DNA of 55,211 nt from an uncultured Ruthenibacterium sp. (GCA_910587145.1 CAJUMH010000021.1:1-55211); one strand, 5' to 3'. Shown: positions 1 to 7,663, numbered from the stretch's first letter. Notes: generated from the sequence alone by a model not told the origin. Program-made: numbers and translations.

Positions 1-12
1 TTGGCGGAACAA

Positions 13-41
13 AAAATCCGAACCCAACGGGTTCGGATTTT
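13..41 (-). terminator. Intrinsic terminator of tRNA-Ala
   Basis: A perfect 13-bp inverted repeat (13-25 with 29-41, loop of 3) lies just past the tRNA 3' end. Read on the minus strand, the stem ends in a run of six T. This is a standard Rho-independent terminator for the tRNA transcript. Confidence 0.85.
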
Positions 42-48
42 GCCTGTT

Positions 49-124
49 TGGTGGACCTGAAGGGATTCGAACCCTCGACCTCTCGGATGCGAACCGAACG
101 CGCTCCCAACTGCGCTACAGGCCC
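49..124 (-). tRNA. tRNA-Ala (anticodon CGC)
   Basis: The reverse complement folds as a complete tRNA. The acceptor stem GGGCCTG pairs with CAGGTCC, followed by A73 and an encoded CCA. The D arm is GCGCAGTTGGGAGCGC, the anticodon loop TTCGCAT gives CGC, and the T loop contains GTTCGAATC. The G3:U70 wobble pair, the main alanine identity element, is present. It reads GCG codons, which are frequent in this GC-rich window. Confidence 0.95.
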
Positions 125-171
125 AAACAAATATATTGGACAACAAGTGAATGAAGCATCTCGTTGTCACC

Positions 172-177
172 TATAAT
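172..177 (+). promoter_or_regulatory. Possible -10 element for rubrerythrin
   Basis: TATAAT lies 70 bases upstream of the rubrerythrin start. No convincing -35 hexamer exists at 16-18 bp spacing, so the promoter may depend on an activator or be misassigned. It abuts the -10 of the oppositely directed tRNA-Ala promoter (178-183), so the two could interfere. A PerR box was looked for and not found. Confidence 0.3.
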
Positions 178-206
178 AGAATAAAGCATTCCGAGGAAAA
201 AGTCAA
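178..206 (-). promoter_or_regulatory. Promoter of tRNA-Ala
   Basis: On the minus strand TTGACT (206-201), a 17-bp spacer and TATTCT (183-178) form a near-consensus sigma-A promoter, about 55 bases upstream of the mature tRNA 5' end. Confidence 0.75.
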
Positions 207-247
207 GACTTTTTTCAAAAAAAGATCAAAAGATGGGAGAGATCCAT

Positions 248-784
248 ATGGAATTGAAGGGTTCCAAAACAGAAGCAAACCTGATCGCAGCGTTTTCCGG
301 AGAAACGCAAGCTGCATGCAAGTATCTGTTTTACGCCGCCCGCGCAACAAGCGACGGTTACGGCCAGATCGGCGCAATTTTTGAGGAAACGGCGGCAAAC
401 GAGCGCGAACACGCGAAGTTGTGGTTCAAAGCCCTCAACGACGGCGTATCCGGCACACTGGCAAATTTGAAGGACGGTGCGGCCGGAGAGCACTTTGAAT
501 GGAGCAGTATGTACGCAGATTTTGAAAAAACCGCACGGGAAGAAGGCTTTGCCGAAATTGCGGCGCTCTTTAAAGGCGTTGCCGCGATTGAAAAAGCACA
601 TGAGGAACGCTTTTTGCGCCTAGTGCAGAATATGGAAGATCAGCTTGTGTTTGAGCGGGACGGCGAAATGGTCTGGATCTGCCGCAACTGCGGCCACATC
701 CACAAGGGCAAATCGGCGCCGAAGGTATGCCCGGTTTGCCGTCACCCGCAGGCATATTTCGAGCTGATGGCACAAAACTACTGA
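248..784 (+). CDS. rbr: Rubrerythrin
   Basis: 178-aa non-haem iron protein that reduces hydrogen peroxide in the anaerobic cytoplasm, with electrons arriving through rubredoxin-like partners. The N-terminal two thirds are a ferritin-like four-helix domain with diiron-type motifs (EANLIAAFSGE near the start, ANEREHAKLW, and AIEKAHEERF). The C-terminus is a rubredoxin-like iron site with two pairs, CRNCG and CPVCRH. This is the normal rubrerythrin order and length. The ATG at 248 is preferred over an in-frame ATG 15 bases upstream because GGGAGAG lies about 6 bases before it. It stands alone between a divergent tRNA and a bidirectional terminator. Oxidative-stress control is usual for the family, but no operator was recognised here. 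Confidence 0.93.
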   Translation: MELKGSKTEANLIAAFSGETQAACKYLFYAARATSDGYGQIGAIFEETAANEREHAKLWFKALNDGVSGTLANLKDGAAGEHFEWSSMYADFEKTAREEGFAEIAALFKGVAAIEKAHEERFLRLVQNMEDQLVFERDGEMVWICRNCGHIHKGKSAPKVCPVCRHPQAYFELMAQNY

Positions 785-820
785 GCGGCTTTGGGCTGCC
801 TACGGCTTTGTTCCAATAGT

Positions 821-864
821 AAAAACGCTTCGGGCCCCTGTTCTAAGGAGGTCGAAGCGTTTTT
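821..864. terminator. Bidirectional terminator between rbr and pyrE
   Basis: AAAAACGCTTCG (821-832) pairs with CGAAGCGTTTTT (853-864) around a 20-base loop. A-tracts and T-tracts on both sides let it serve both the plus-strand rubrerythrin gene and the converging pyr operon. Confidence 0.8.
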
Positions 865-913
865 TATTGGGAGCATATCTCGCGGTTCTGCACGGTTCTG
901 CCGGAAGAAAAGC

Positions 914-1564
914 CTATTTCCCGATCCAGCTTTCGTCCGAAGGATCGTCGCGGAACGCAATGAGCCGGGCAACATCGTCCCGAGAGATGTAGCCCTCCTC
1001 CGCGGCAGTCCGCGCGATGGTATCAAAATCGGTGAGGCTCACATTTTTTACCCCGGCCGCCGCAAGGCGGTCGATCCCCTTTTGCATGCCGTAGGTAAAG
1101 ATGCTGGCAATGCCAAGCACCACGGCTCCGGCATCCCGCAGCGCCTGCACTACCTCGAGCACACTGCCGCCGGTGGATATCAGATCCTCGATGACGACGA
1201 CCTTCTGTCCTTTCTCGAGCCGTCCCTCAATTTGGTTCTGGCGGCCGTGATCCTTCTGCCCGGAGCGGACATAACCCATTGGCAGCCCCAATAGATGGCC
1301 CGTAATGGCGGCATGCGCGATGCCGGCCGTAGAGGTACCCATCAGCACCTCCGCCTCGGGATACTCGCGGCGCACCGTTTCGACAAGCGCGTTCTCCACA
1401 TTTCCGCGCACCTCGGGCGCGGTTAGGGTGAGGCGGTTATCGCAGTACACCGGGCTTTTGATCCCGCTGGCCCATACAAACGGCTCTTCGGGACGAAAGA
1501 ACACCGCGCGGATGCGCAGCAAGTCCTTTGCAATTTGCTGAGAAATAAGCATGGGAGCAGTCAT
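914..1564 (-). CDS. pyrE: Orotate phosphoribosyltransferase
   Basis: 216-aa enzyme that transfers ribose phosphate from PRPP to orotate to make OMP, the fifth step of pyrimidine synthesis. The type I PRTase PRPP loop is clear at residues 122-135 (VVVIEDLISTGGSV). The flexible catalytic loop containing RSGQKDHGRQN lies at about 100-110. Length is normal. The ATG at 1564 follows GAGAGGGGAAGAAT. It is the last gene of the pyrKDFE run, about 125 bases after pyrF, and ends before the shared terminator at 821-864. Confidence 0.96.
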   Translation of the reverse strand: MTAPMLISQQIAKDLLRIRAVFFRPEEPFVWASGIKSPVYCDNRLTLTAPEVRGNVENALVETVRREYPEAEVLMGTSTAGIAHAAITGHLLGLPMGYVRSGQKDHGRQNQIEGRLEKGQKVVVIEDLISTGGSVLEVVQALRDAGAVVLGIASIFTYGMQKGIDRLAAAGVKNVSLTDFDTIARTAAEEGYISRDDVARLIAFRDDPSDESWIGK

Positions 1565-1689
1565 ATTCTTCCCCTCTCTGTTGAAAAGCTCCGGTCCTAC
1601 CGGCAGGCCGATTCCGCAGGCGGCGAGGTCACCGCACGGCTCCCCGCGAAAATGCGCCCACCGGCAAAGCCGAAGCCGGTTTTCTGTTT

Positions 1690-2388
1690 TTAGCCTACAA
1701 ACTCTTCCACACAGCGGCGGTAAGCAGCCACAGGGTCATCGGCCTTCAGGATCGGGCGGCCCACCACAATGTAGTCACTGCCAAGCTCTTTGGCCCGGGC
1801 CGGAGTGGTAACACGCACCTGATCGCCGATATCTCCGTCCGCAAAGCGAACCCCGGGGGTAACGGTAAGAAAGCCCTTGCCGCACGCCTCATGCACCTTG
1901 CCGGATTCCAGCGGAGAGCAGACCACGCCGTCCAGCCCGGACGCCGCCGCGTTCTGCGCATAGTGCATCACCACCTGATCCAAAGGCTTTTCAATCAGCA
2001 GGTCGCTCTTCATGCGTTCCTGGCTTGTGGAGGTGAGCTGCGTTACGGCGATCAGCAGCGGGCGCGTGCCGTCGGGGCGCGTTAAGCCCTCCATGGCGGC
2101 CTCCATCATTGCTTTTGTTCCGGCGGCATGCAGGTTCAGCATATCCACATTCAGGCCCGCAAGGATCGAAATCGACCGCCGAACCGTGTTGGGGATATCG
2201 TGCAGCTTCAGATCCAAAAAGATCTTATGTCCCCGCGCCTTAATCTCCCGGACAATGGCGGGGCCCTCGGCAAAAAAAAGCTCCATACCGATTTTTACAA
2301 ACGGCTTTTCGCCTGTAAAGCTGTCCAGAAATGCCAGCGCCTTTTCGCGGCTGTCCACGTCCAGCGCAATGATCACGTCCTTACCCAT
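1690..2388 (-). CDS. pyrF: Orotidine 5'-phosphate decarboxylase
   Basis: 232-aa TIM-barrel enzyme converting OMP to UMP. The signature DLKLHDIPNTV at residues 59-69 carries the catalytic Asp-Lys-Asp array, and GSDYIVVGRPI near the C-terminus is the phosphate-binding end. A GTG lies 9 bases upstream in frame, but the AGGAGG sits directly against it, whereas the ATG at 2388 has the ideal 8-base spacing, so ATG was chosen. The first bases overlap the end of pyrD by 8 nt, which suggests translational coupling. Confidence 0.96.
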   Translation of the reverse strand: MGKDVIIALDVDSREKALAFLDSFTGEKPFVKIGMELFFAEGPAIVREIKARGHKIFLDLKLHDIPNTVRRSISILAGLNVDMLNLHAAGTKAMMEAAMEGLTRPDGTRPLLIAVTQLTSTSQERMKSDLLIEKPLDQVVMHYAQNAAASGLDGVVCSPLESGKVHEACGKGFLTVTPGVRFADGDIGDQVRVTTPARAKELGSDYIVVGRPILKADDPVAAYRRCVEEFVG

Positions 2389-3298
2389 GATGGGCACCTC
2401 CTATAATTTCTTTTAGATCCTGTATTCCATACCGCTCCATTGTGCGGGGCAATGCTTCAATGATGTTCCTGCACGCAAAGGGATCTGCCAGATTGGCCGC
2501 GCCCACCTCCACCGCTGTGGCCCCGGCCAGCATCAGCTCGATCACGTCCCGTGCTGTGGAGACGCCGCCCATCCCAACGATGGGGATGTGCACCGCCTCA
2601 TAAACCTGATACACCATGCGCACCGCCACCGGAAAAACAGCCGGGCCGGACAGACCGCCCGTTCCGTTTGCGAGCACCGGCCGCCGCGTTTTCGGATCGA
2701 TGCGCATTGCCTGCAGCGTATTGATCAGGCTGATACCGTCCGCACCCGCCGCCTCGCAGGCCTTTGCGATCGCCGCAATATCCGTTACATTGGGGCTCAA
2801 TTTCATATATACAGGCTTTGTGGCGGCGGCCTTTACCGCCCGCGTTACGGCGGCCGCCGATTCCGGGCTCTGCCCAAAGCTCATGCCGCCGCCATGTACG
2901 TTCGGGCAGGAGATGTTCACCTCCAGCCAGCCCACCTGCTCTTCCCTGTCCAGCAGCGCGCAGGCGTGCGCGTAGTCTTCCAGCGAAAAGCCACTTACAT
3001 TGGCCATTACGGGTTTCGCGAACACCTTGCGCAGCCGGGGCAGCTCCTGCGCGATCACCTGTTCCACACCGGGATTCTGCAGCCCCACAGCGTTCAGCAT
3101 TCCGGCCGAAGCCTCCGCGATGCGGGGCGTGGGGTTGCCAAAGCGCGGCTCCCGCGTTGTACCCTTAAACGAAAGCGAACCAAGGCAGTTGATATCATAC
3201 AGCTCTGCAAACTCGTAACCATAGCCGAAGGTGCCGCTGGCGGGGATGACGGGGTTTTCCAGCCGAATGCCGGAAAGCTCCACAGAGGTATCTACCAT
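2381..3298 (-). CDS. pyrD: Dihydroorotate dehydrogenase, class 1B catalytic subunit
   Basis: 305-aa FMN enzyme oxidising dihydroorotate to orotate. The N-terminal FMN loop NPVIPASGTFGYG (15-27) is present. The catalytic base is a cysteine (C131 in NISCPNVHGGG), as in class 1B enzymes that pass electrons to the PyrK iron-sulfur/FAD subunit and then to NAD. The C-terminal part has GMGGV and the AVEVGAA phosphate-site region. It overlaps pyrK by 7 nt upstream and pyrF by 8 nt downstream, so subunits and the next enzyme are probably made in step. Product and substrate channel into PyrE and PyrF. Confidence 0.96.
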   Translation of the reverse strand: MVDTSVELSGIRLENPVIPASGTFGYGYEFAELYDINCLGSLSFKGTTREPRFGNPTPRIAEASAGMLNAVGLQNPGVEQVIAQELPRLRKVFAKPVMANVSGFSLEDYAHACALLDREEQVGWLEVNISCPNVHGGGMSFGQSPESAAAVTRAVKAAATKPVYMKLSPNVTDIAAIAKACEAAGADGISLINTLQAMRIDPKTRRPVLANGTGGLSGPAVFPVAVRMVYQVYEAVHIPIVGMGGVSTARDVIELMLAGATAVEVGAANLADPFACRNIIEALPRTMERYGIQDLKEIIGGAHHG

Positions 3299-4020
3299 AG
3301 GAGCTCCTCCTTTTCAAATACCGGCCCTTCTCTGCACACGCGTTTGCTCCCCCGTTTTGTCTGGCAGCTGCAGCCCATGCACGCGCCAAAACCGCAGCCC
3401 ATGCGCTCCTCCAGACTAAAAAAGCCGGGTGCTTCAAGCGCGGCATATACCGCCTGCAGCATGGCAGCGGGCCCGCAGGCGCAAAATACATCGTAGGCAT
3501 CGGGCAGCGCATCGGTGACAAAGCCTTTTTTACCGGCGCTTCCATCCACGGTAACGATCCTGGTCTCTATGCCGAGCGCGCGGAATTCCCGCTCGTAAAA
3601 AACATCCTCTTTCCGGTTAAAGCCAAGTACCGCCGCCGGTTTTGCGCCTGCCCGCAGCAGCGCCCGCGCAAGGCCGTACAGCGGCGCTGCGCCAAGGCCG
3701 CCGCCCAAAAGCAGCGTTTTTTGGCCGCAGCGGGATATATCAAAGCCGTTGCCCAACCCGCAGAGAAGATCGAGCGCTGCACCCTGGGGCATTGCGGCAA
3801 GTTTCTTCGTTCCCTCGCCCACAGTCTTAAAAACAAGCGTCAGGCCATCCCCGTTCCAGTCGCACACCGAGATCGGCCGCCGCAAAAAGCAGCCGTCTAC
3901 CCGAATATTGACAAATTGCCCGGGCGCGGTGACGGGCGTTGTATCGCCCGAAAGACGCAGTTCAAAGATTTCCTCCGTCAGCGCTTTGATGCGCCGGATC
4001 GTATAGAGCCCCTGTTTCAC
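3292..4020 (-). CDS. pyrK: Dihydroorotate dehydrogenase electron-transfer subunit
   Basis: 242-aa FAD and [2Fe-2S] subunit that carries electrons from PyrD to NAD. The FAD motif RRPISVCDW is at 47-55, a nucleotide-binding GGGLGAAP at 106-113, and the C-terminal [2Fe-2S] cysteines are at about 209, 214, 217 and 229 (CGFGACMGCSC then a distal Cys). I chose the GTG at 4020, seven bases after AGGGGGA. An in-frame ATG 51 bases upstream lies inside a 35-bp palindrome and lacks a ribosome site. It is the first gene of the pyr run; the family is usually about 255 aa, so this start is a little short but complete. Confidence 0.93.
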   Translation of the reverse strand: MKQGLYTIRRIKALTEEIFELRLSGDTTPVTAPGQFVNIRVDGCFLRRPISVCDWNGDGLTLVFKTVGEGTKKLAAMPQGAALDLLCGLGNGFDISRCGQKTLLLGGGLGAAPLYGLARALLRAGAKPAAVLGFNRKEDVFYEREFRALGIETRIVTVDGSAGKKGFVTDALPDAYDVFCACGPAAMLQAVYAALEAPGFFSLEERMGCGFGACMGCSCQTKRGSKRVCREGPVFEKEELLW

Positions 4021-4065
4021 AGAAGGGTCCCCCTCCCCCCGACTGAACCAAAAGATCTCCTCGCG

Positions 4066-4100
4066 CCACACCGCAAAACGCGCCGCGTTTTGCGGTGTGG
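4066..4100. repeat. Perfect 35-bp palindrome upstream of pyrK
   Basis: CCACACCGCAAAACGCG (4066-4082) is followed by one base and then its exact reverse complement (4084-4100). It lies 46 bases before the pyrK GTG. On the pyr strand it is not followed by a T-run, so it is a poor terminator. It could be a dimer-binding operator or a 5'-leader hairpin controlling pyr expression. No PyrR-type anti-terminator pair was recognised. Confidence 0.6.
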
Positions 4101-4138
4101 AAAGGCTTTCGGCCCCTTGATATCCACACTTCTTTGAA

Positions 4139-4168
4139 GCCGGCCGCCGATACCCGCCGGCGGCCGGC
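4139..4168. terminator. GC-rich hairpin after the symporter gene
   Basis: GCCGGCCGCCG (4139-4149) pairs perfectly with 4158-4168 around 8 bases, 13 bases past the symporter stop codon. On the minus strand the stem is followed by TTCAAAG, a weak U-tract, so termination may be partial and allow read-through into pyrK. No separate pyr promoter was identified. Confidence 0.5.
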
Positions 4169-4181
4169 CAAAAAACACAGT

Positions 4182-5537
4182 TTATTTTTGGTCGTATTTT
4201 GCCTCATCCAGAAAGCCCTCGCTTTTGGCCACACAAATGCTGGTTACGGCGTCGCCCACCACGTTCAGAGCCGTCACCAGCATCTCGATGGGCCGGTTGA
4301 TGGCCAGGATCAGCGCGTAGGCAAGCAGCGCGCCCTCGTTGACAAAGCCGACACCGGAGAGGATCGTGAACAGCACGATGGCGCCCGCGCCCGGCGCAGC
4401 CGGCGTACCCGCGGATGCAATCAGCGCCAGCAGCGCAATGATGATGAGCTGCGGCAGCGATACGGAATATCCCGCGCAGCCTGCGATGAACAGCGTGGCT
4501 GTCACCTGCATGATAGCGGTGCCGTTCATGTTGATCGTCATGCCGAGCGGAAGCACAAACGAAGCGATGGTTTCGTCAACGCCAAAATCCTCGGTGCAGG
4601 TTTTCAGATTGAGCGGCAGCGCGGCGGCACTGGAGGAAGTGGAAAAGCCGAATACCGCCACATTGCTGATCTTTTTAAGGAAAGTGATCGGGTTTTTGCG
4701 TGTAGCAACTGCAACGATGATCGGATAGCCCACGATGAGATACAGCAGCAGAAGAAGGACCGCAACCACCACATAGGCCAGCGCCGGCTTGAGATAATCG
4801 ATGCCGTAGGTTGCAAAGGTACGGGTCAGCAGCATAAAGATGGCGATGGGGCCAAACGTATTGACAACATAGTTCAGAAAAACCACCACAACGTCGTTCA
4901 GCTCCTGCACCAGCTTGCGCAGCACAGCGGTTTTTTCCTCGCCCAGCGCGTTCATGGCAAGGCCGAGGCTCACCGCAAGAAATACAATGGCCAGCACCGC
5001 CGTATTGCTGCCAAACGCTGTGGCGATGTTGGAGGGCACCATATTTAAGATCACATTCAGCGGGTTGGAGCCGGTGGAGCCTGCGCTCCCCGCAAGGCCC
5101 TCCACCTCGGCGGCGTTAAAGAGGCCTGTATTGTAGATCACGATGCCCACCGAGCAGGCCAGAACAAGCGCAAAAAAAGAACAGATCAGGAACCAAATCA
5201 ATGTTTTGGCGGAAATGCGCCCCAACGTTTTGGTGTCCGAGATCTGTCCGATCGCCAATGTGATAGAAGTAAATACCATCGGTACGATGATCAGCTGAAG
5301 TGCGCGGATAAAAAGCTGGCCGATCAAATAGAAAATGCCAAGAGCGCTTTCCGCTCCCGCAGCGGTGATATCCTGAAAGAGAAGATTGTTGATAGTTCCC
5401 CAAAGCGCTGTGTTTCCGGAGCTTATCAATGATTCTCTTACAAACAGCAGCAGCATTCCCGCCACGAGGCCACAAATGAGGGAGATCCCCATTTTTTTCG
5501 CCAGCGAAAGCGCCGGCCGTTTTGCTTGCTTTCCCAT
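4182..5537 (-). CDS. Dicarboxylate/amino acid:cation symporter (DAACS/SDF family)
   Basis: 451-aa inner-membrane carrier of the GltP/DctA/GltPh family, which takes up glutamate, aspartate or C4-dicarboxylates with Na+ or H+. Family hallmarks are the serine-rich hairpin STSSSAAALPLNL, the NMNGTAIMQ motif of the unwound helix 7 (NMDGT in relatives), and the second hairpin AGTPAAPGAGAI. The protein has eight hydrophobic segments. The ATG at 5537 has AGGAGG 8 bases before it; a longer in-frame reading has no ribosome site. Aspartate uptake would feed pyrimidine synthesis next door, but that link is inference. Substrate and coupling ion cannot be told from sequence alone. Confidence 0.9.
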   Translation of the reverse strand: MGKQAKRPALSLAKKMGISLICGLVAGMLLLFVRESLISSGNTALWGTINNLLFQDITAAGAESALGIFYLIGQLFIRALQLIIVPMVFTSITLAIGQISDTKTLGRISAKTLIWFLICSFFALVLACSVGIVIYNTGLFNAAEVEGLAGSAGSTGSNPLNVILNMVPSNIATAFGSNTAVLAIVFLAVSLGLAMNALGEEKTAVLRKLVQELNDVVVVFLNYVVNTFGPIAIFMLLTRTFATYGIDYLKPALAYVVVAVLLLLLYLIVGYPIIVAVATRKNPITFLKKISNVAVFGFSTSSSAAALPLNLKTCTEDFGVDETIASFVLPLGMTINMNGTAIMQVTATLFIAGCAGYSVSLPQLIIIALLALIASAGTPAAPGAGAIVLFTILSGVGFVNEGALLAYALILAINRPIEMLVTALNVVGDAVTSICVAKSEGFLDEAKYDQK

Positions 5538-5616
5538 ATATACTTCCTCCTGTTTTGTTTTTTGCGCCGGCCAGCCCCAAACACGGGGCGAGCCTGCTCT
5601 GGCCCAAATCTTCAAT

Positions 5617-5645
5617 AATATACCATAAGCTGCATGTTTTGTATA
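5617..5645 (-). promoter_or_regulatory. Probable promoter of the symporter gene
   Basis: On the minus strand TATACA (5645-5640), 17 bp, TATATT (5622-5617), about 80 bases upstream of the ATG. The -35 matches consensus at four of six positions. The rest of 5646-5862 shows no gene; it is AT-richer than its surroundings. Confidence 0.5.
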
Positions 5646-5862
5646 CCCTTATTTGTTAAAATTTCAATTTTCGATAAAAAATTCCCCGTTATATGCCCCT
5701 GTTCTTGTTCTATCTGCCATATCGGGGAGCCGGGAATCAAATCTCGAAAGCGGGAAAGGCTTTGCCGCAGATTGCCCGGTCTCCCGCGTGCCGGTGCGCG
5801 GGTGCTGCGGAAAACCTGCACGTTATAGAAGCAAAAGGATTGATGTTTTTTGCGCAAAAGGA

Positions 5863-5891
5863 TTGACAAATCGAACCGGATGTCGTATAAT
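5863..5891 (+). promoter_or_regulatory. Consensus promoter of tRNA-Pro
   Basis: TTGACA (5863-5868), 17 bp, TATAAT (5886-5891): exact consensus at both hexamers and the optimal spacing, 30 bases upstream of the mature tRNA end. This should be one of the strongest promoters in the window. Confidence 0.92.
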
Positions 5892-5921
5892 AACTATTGC
5901 CGTCAAAACAGGCGGCGATGT

Positions 5922-5998
5922 CCGGGTGTAGCGCAGTTTGGTAGCGCGCTTGAATGGGGTTCAAGAGGCCGTGAGTTCGACTCTCGCCACTCGGACCA
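5922..5998 (+). tRNA. tRNA-Pro (anticodon GGG)
   Basis: Folds completely: acceptor CCGGGTG pairs with CACTCGG, then A73 and encoded CCA. The D arm contains GCGCAGTTTGGTAGCGC, the anticodon stem CTTGA/TCAAG holds loop ATGGGGT (GGG), and the T arm contains GAGTTCGACTC. The C1:G72 pair and A73 are the bacterial proline identity set. The anticodon reads CCC and CCU. Confidence 0.95.
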
Positions 5999-6000
5999 GA

Positions 6001-6051
6001 GAAAAACCGCTTGATACCTACGTTGGTAGCGTGTCAGGCGGCTTTTCTTTT
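6001..6051 (+). terminator. Terminator-like hairpin after tRNA-Pro
   Basis: GAAAA-CCGCTTGATACC pairs with GGTAGCGTGTCAGGCGGCTTTTC with one mismatch and some G:U pairs, followed by TTTT. It begins two bases past the CCA end. Imperfect pairing could let some transcription continue into the small ORF at 6146. Confidence 0.6.
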
Positions 6052-6145
6052 GCCGCGCCGCCGGGAATGTGTCAACAAATTTCGCTTTTTTCGGAAATAC
6101 CGGAGGCTTCTCTTGCGCGCGGCGCGCAGCGGGGAGGAATAACGT

Positions 6146-6253
6146 ATGAGCTGCCTCGCTGTAATTACAGAAAATCTCAAACATTTTCCCGCTGCGCCGT
6201 TCACTGTTACGGCAAGACAGTTCCTTGATATTTGGAAACAACATAACGGATAG
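6146..6253 (+). CDS. Small protein of 35 aa, unrecognised
   Basis: A short ORF starting MSCLAVITENLKHFPAAP and ending FLDIWKQHNG. GGGGAGG lies 8 bases before the ATG, an ideal ribosome site, and the stop codon overlaps the first base pairs of a strong terminator stem at 6252, exactly as in a compact single-gene transcript. No membrane segment is evident; it has one Cys and one Trp and is mildly basic. I do not recognise the family. No clear promoter was found between it and tRNA-Pro, so it may be transcribed by read-through past the imperfect tRNA terminator. The case for coding rests on signals, not homology. Confidence 0.5.
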   Translation: MSCLAVITENLKHFPAAPFTVTARQFLDIWKQHNG

Positions 6254-6299
6254 AGGCAGCGCCGCGCAGTTCACACTGTATCGGCGCTGCCTCTTTTTG
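6252..6299. terminator. Strong terminator after the 35-aa ORF
   Basis: AGAGGCAGCGCCG (6252-6264) pairs perfectly with CGGCGCTGCCTCT (6282-6294), then TTTTGTTT on the plus strand. The arm begins within the stop codon of the small ORF. It may also stop transcripts of the converging PTS gene, although the minus side has no T-run. Confidence 0.8.
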
Positions 6300-6397
6300 T
6301 TTCACCCTGAAATCGGTAAACGCTGATGATCCGCTCCCCCGCAGGGCAGATCCTTGCGCCATCGGCCAATGGCACATTCTCTGCACCGTTTACGCAC

Positions 6398-7501
6398 TCA
6401 ATCCGCCAATTTGAGGTCGCCCTCTTTGATCCATCCAATCTTGCGAAAGAAAAGGCCAAAGGCCCAGCAGAGAATTGCAGGCAATACAAAGGAGATCAGC
6501 ACAAGGCCGATCCATTCCATTGCGCCGGGCGCAATGGCCGCCGCGCCGTTTGCAAGCGCGCGTTCGCTCGGCGAGAGCCAGCCCGTCCACACACCGATCT
6601 GTCCGACGAGGCCGCAGGTCCCCATTCCGGCGGAAACGGGCGCGCCGTTCATCTCCAGCCGGAACACGCATGTCGCAAGCGGCCCGGTGACGGCGGAAGT
6701 GAGAATGGCGGGAAGCCAGATGCGCGGGTTTTTTACGATGTTCCCCATTTGGAGCATCGAGGTGCCGAGGCCCTGGCTTACAAGGCCGCCCCAGCGGTTT
6801 TCGCGGAAGGACAGCACCGCGAAGCCGACCATGTTGGCGCAGCAGCCCGCAACAGCCGCGCCGCCCGCAAGACCCGTCAGGCCGAACGCCGCGCAAATGG
6901 CCGCCGAAGAGATGGGCAGAGTCAGCGCCATTCCCATCAAAACCGAAACGATGATCCCCATAAAGAACGGCTGCAGATCCGTTGCCCACATGATGACGTT
7001 GCCCACCGCCGTTGCGGCTGTGCCGATGGCGGGCGCCCACAGCGCGCTCAAGCCCACACCCACGAGGATCGTAACCAGCGGCGTAACAAGAATATCCACC
7101 TTTGTCTCCTTGCTGATCGCTTTGCCGCACTCGGCGGCAATAATCGCGATCAGGAGCACCGCGAGCGGCCCGCCCGCTCCCGCCTGATCGGGGATCAGAC
7201 TGGTGCTACCCAGCGCGTTGGCGGCGTAGCCGACCGTCGCCAGAGAAAACAGTACCAGCGGCGGTGCAGCCAGCGCAAAACCGATGGCAACCGCCATCGC
7301 CGCACCGCTCATGGCCGAGGCATAGCTGCCGGCATTCACCAGAAAAGGCAGCCCGGCCTGTTCGCCCAGCGTCTTTATAATGGTGCCGATGAGCAGCGAG
7401 CAGAAAAGCCCCTGCGCCATCGCGCCCAGCGCATCGATCCCGTATCGCTTTGCCGAAAAGACAATGTCCTTTCGCTTTAAAAACGCCTGAAGCTTTTCCA
7501 T
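6398..7501 (-). CDS. PTS EIIC-like membrane protein (PF13303 type)
   Basis: 367-aa, very hydrophobic protein of the PTS_EIIC_2 type, a group of stand-alone IIC-like permeases. It has about ten membrane segments rich in Gly and Ala, and conserved-looking stretches such as VNAGSYASAMSGAAMAVAIG and SAGMGTCGLVGQIG. No IIA or IIB domain is fused and none is encoded nearby. Either it borrows phosphorylation partners from elsewhere or it transports or senses without them; the substrate is unknown. The ATG at 7501 is used. A GTG three codons upstream is an alternative; both have only a GGGTGTGGG-like site upstream. Confidence 0.75.
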   Translation of the reverse strand: MEKLQAFLKRKDIVFSAKRYGIDALGAMAQGLFCSLLIGTIIKTLGEQAGLPFLVNAGSYASAMSGAAMAVAIGFALAAPPLVLFSLATVGYAANALGSTSLIPDQAGAGGPLAVLLIAIIAAECGKAISKETKVDILVTPLVTILVGVGLSALWAPAIGTAATAVGNVIMWATDLQPFFMGIIVSVLMGMALTLPISSAAICAAFGLTGLAGGAAVAGCCANMVGFAVLSFRENRWGGLVSQGLGTSMLQMGNIVKNPRIWLPAILTSAVTGPLATCVFRLEMNGAPVSAGMGTCGLVGQIGVWTGWLSPSERALANGAAAIAPGAMEWIGLVLISFVLPAILCWAFGLFFRKIGWIKEGDLKLAD

Positions 7502-7521
7502 TTTTCCCACACCCTTTTTTA

Positions 7522-7554
7522 AACAGGCACAGCATTTTTTGCGCCTTGCCTGTT
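7522..7554 (-). other. 5'-end hairpin in the PTS gene leader
   Basis: AACAGGCA (minus strand, 7554-7547) pairs with TGCCTGTT (7529-7522) around an 18-base loop. Because the predicted start of transcription is near 7548, the stem would form at the extreme 5' end of the mRNA. Such hairpins often stabilise transcripts; no riboswitch class was recognised. Confidence 0.4.
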
Positions 7555-7582
7555 ATTGTAACCGTTTTTGCGCGTTTGTCAA
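7555..7582 (-). promoter_or_regulatory. Promoter of the PTS IIC gene
   Basis: On the minus strand TTGACA (7582-7577), 16 bp, TACAAT (7560-7555), about 55 bases upstream of the start codon. It separates this gene from the upstream phosphatidyltransferase gene. Confidence 0.75.
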
Positions 7583-7663
7583 GCAAAGAGGGCACGTCCG
7601 GCTCCCAAAGAAATGGGCAAAAAGGAAGGCGGATGCACAAAAGGCCTTCAAAGCCGCGCGGCG

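Noticed and set aside
165..190. PerR box near the rubrerythrin promoter
   Set aside because: CTATAATAGAATAAA matches only the left half of the PerR palindrome; the right half does not fit.
5938..6228. 96-codon plus-strand frame starting inside tRNA-Pro
   Set aside because: It overlaps the tRNA and its terminator; the better ORF in another frame is 6146-6253.
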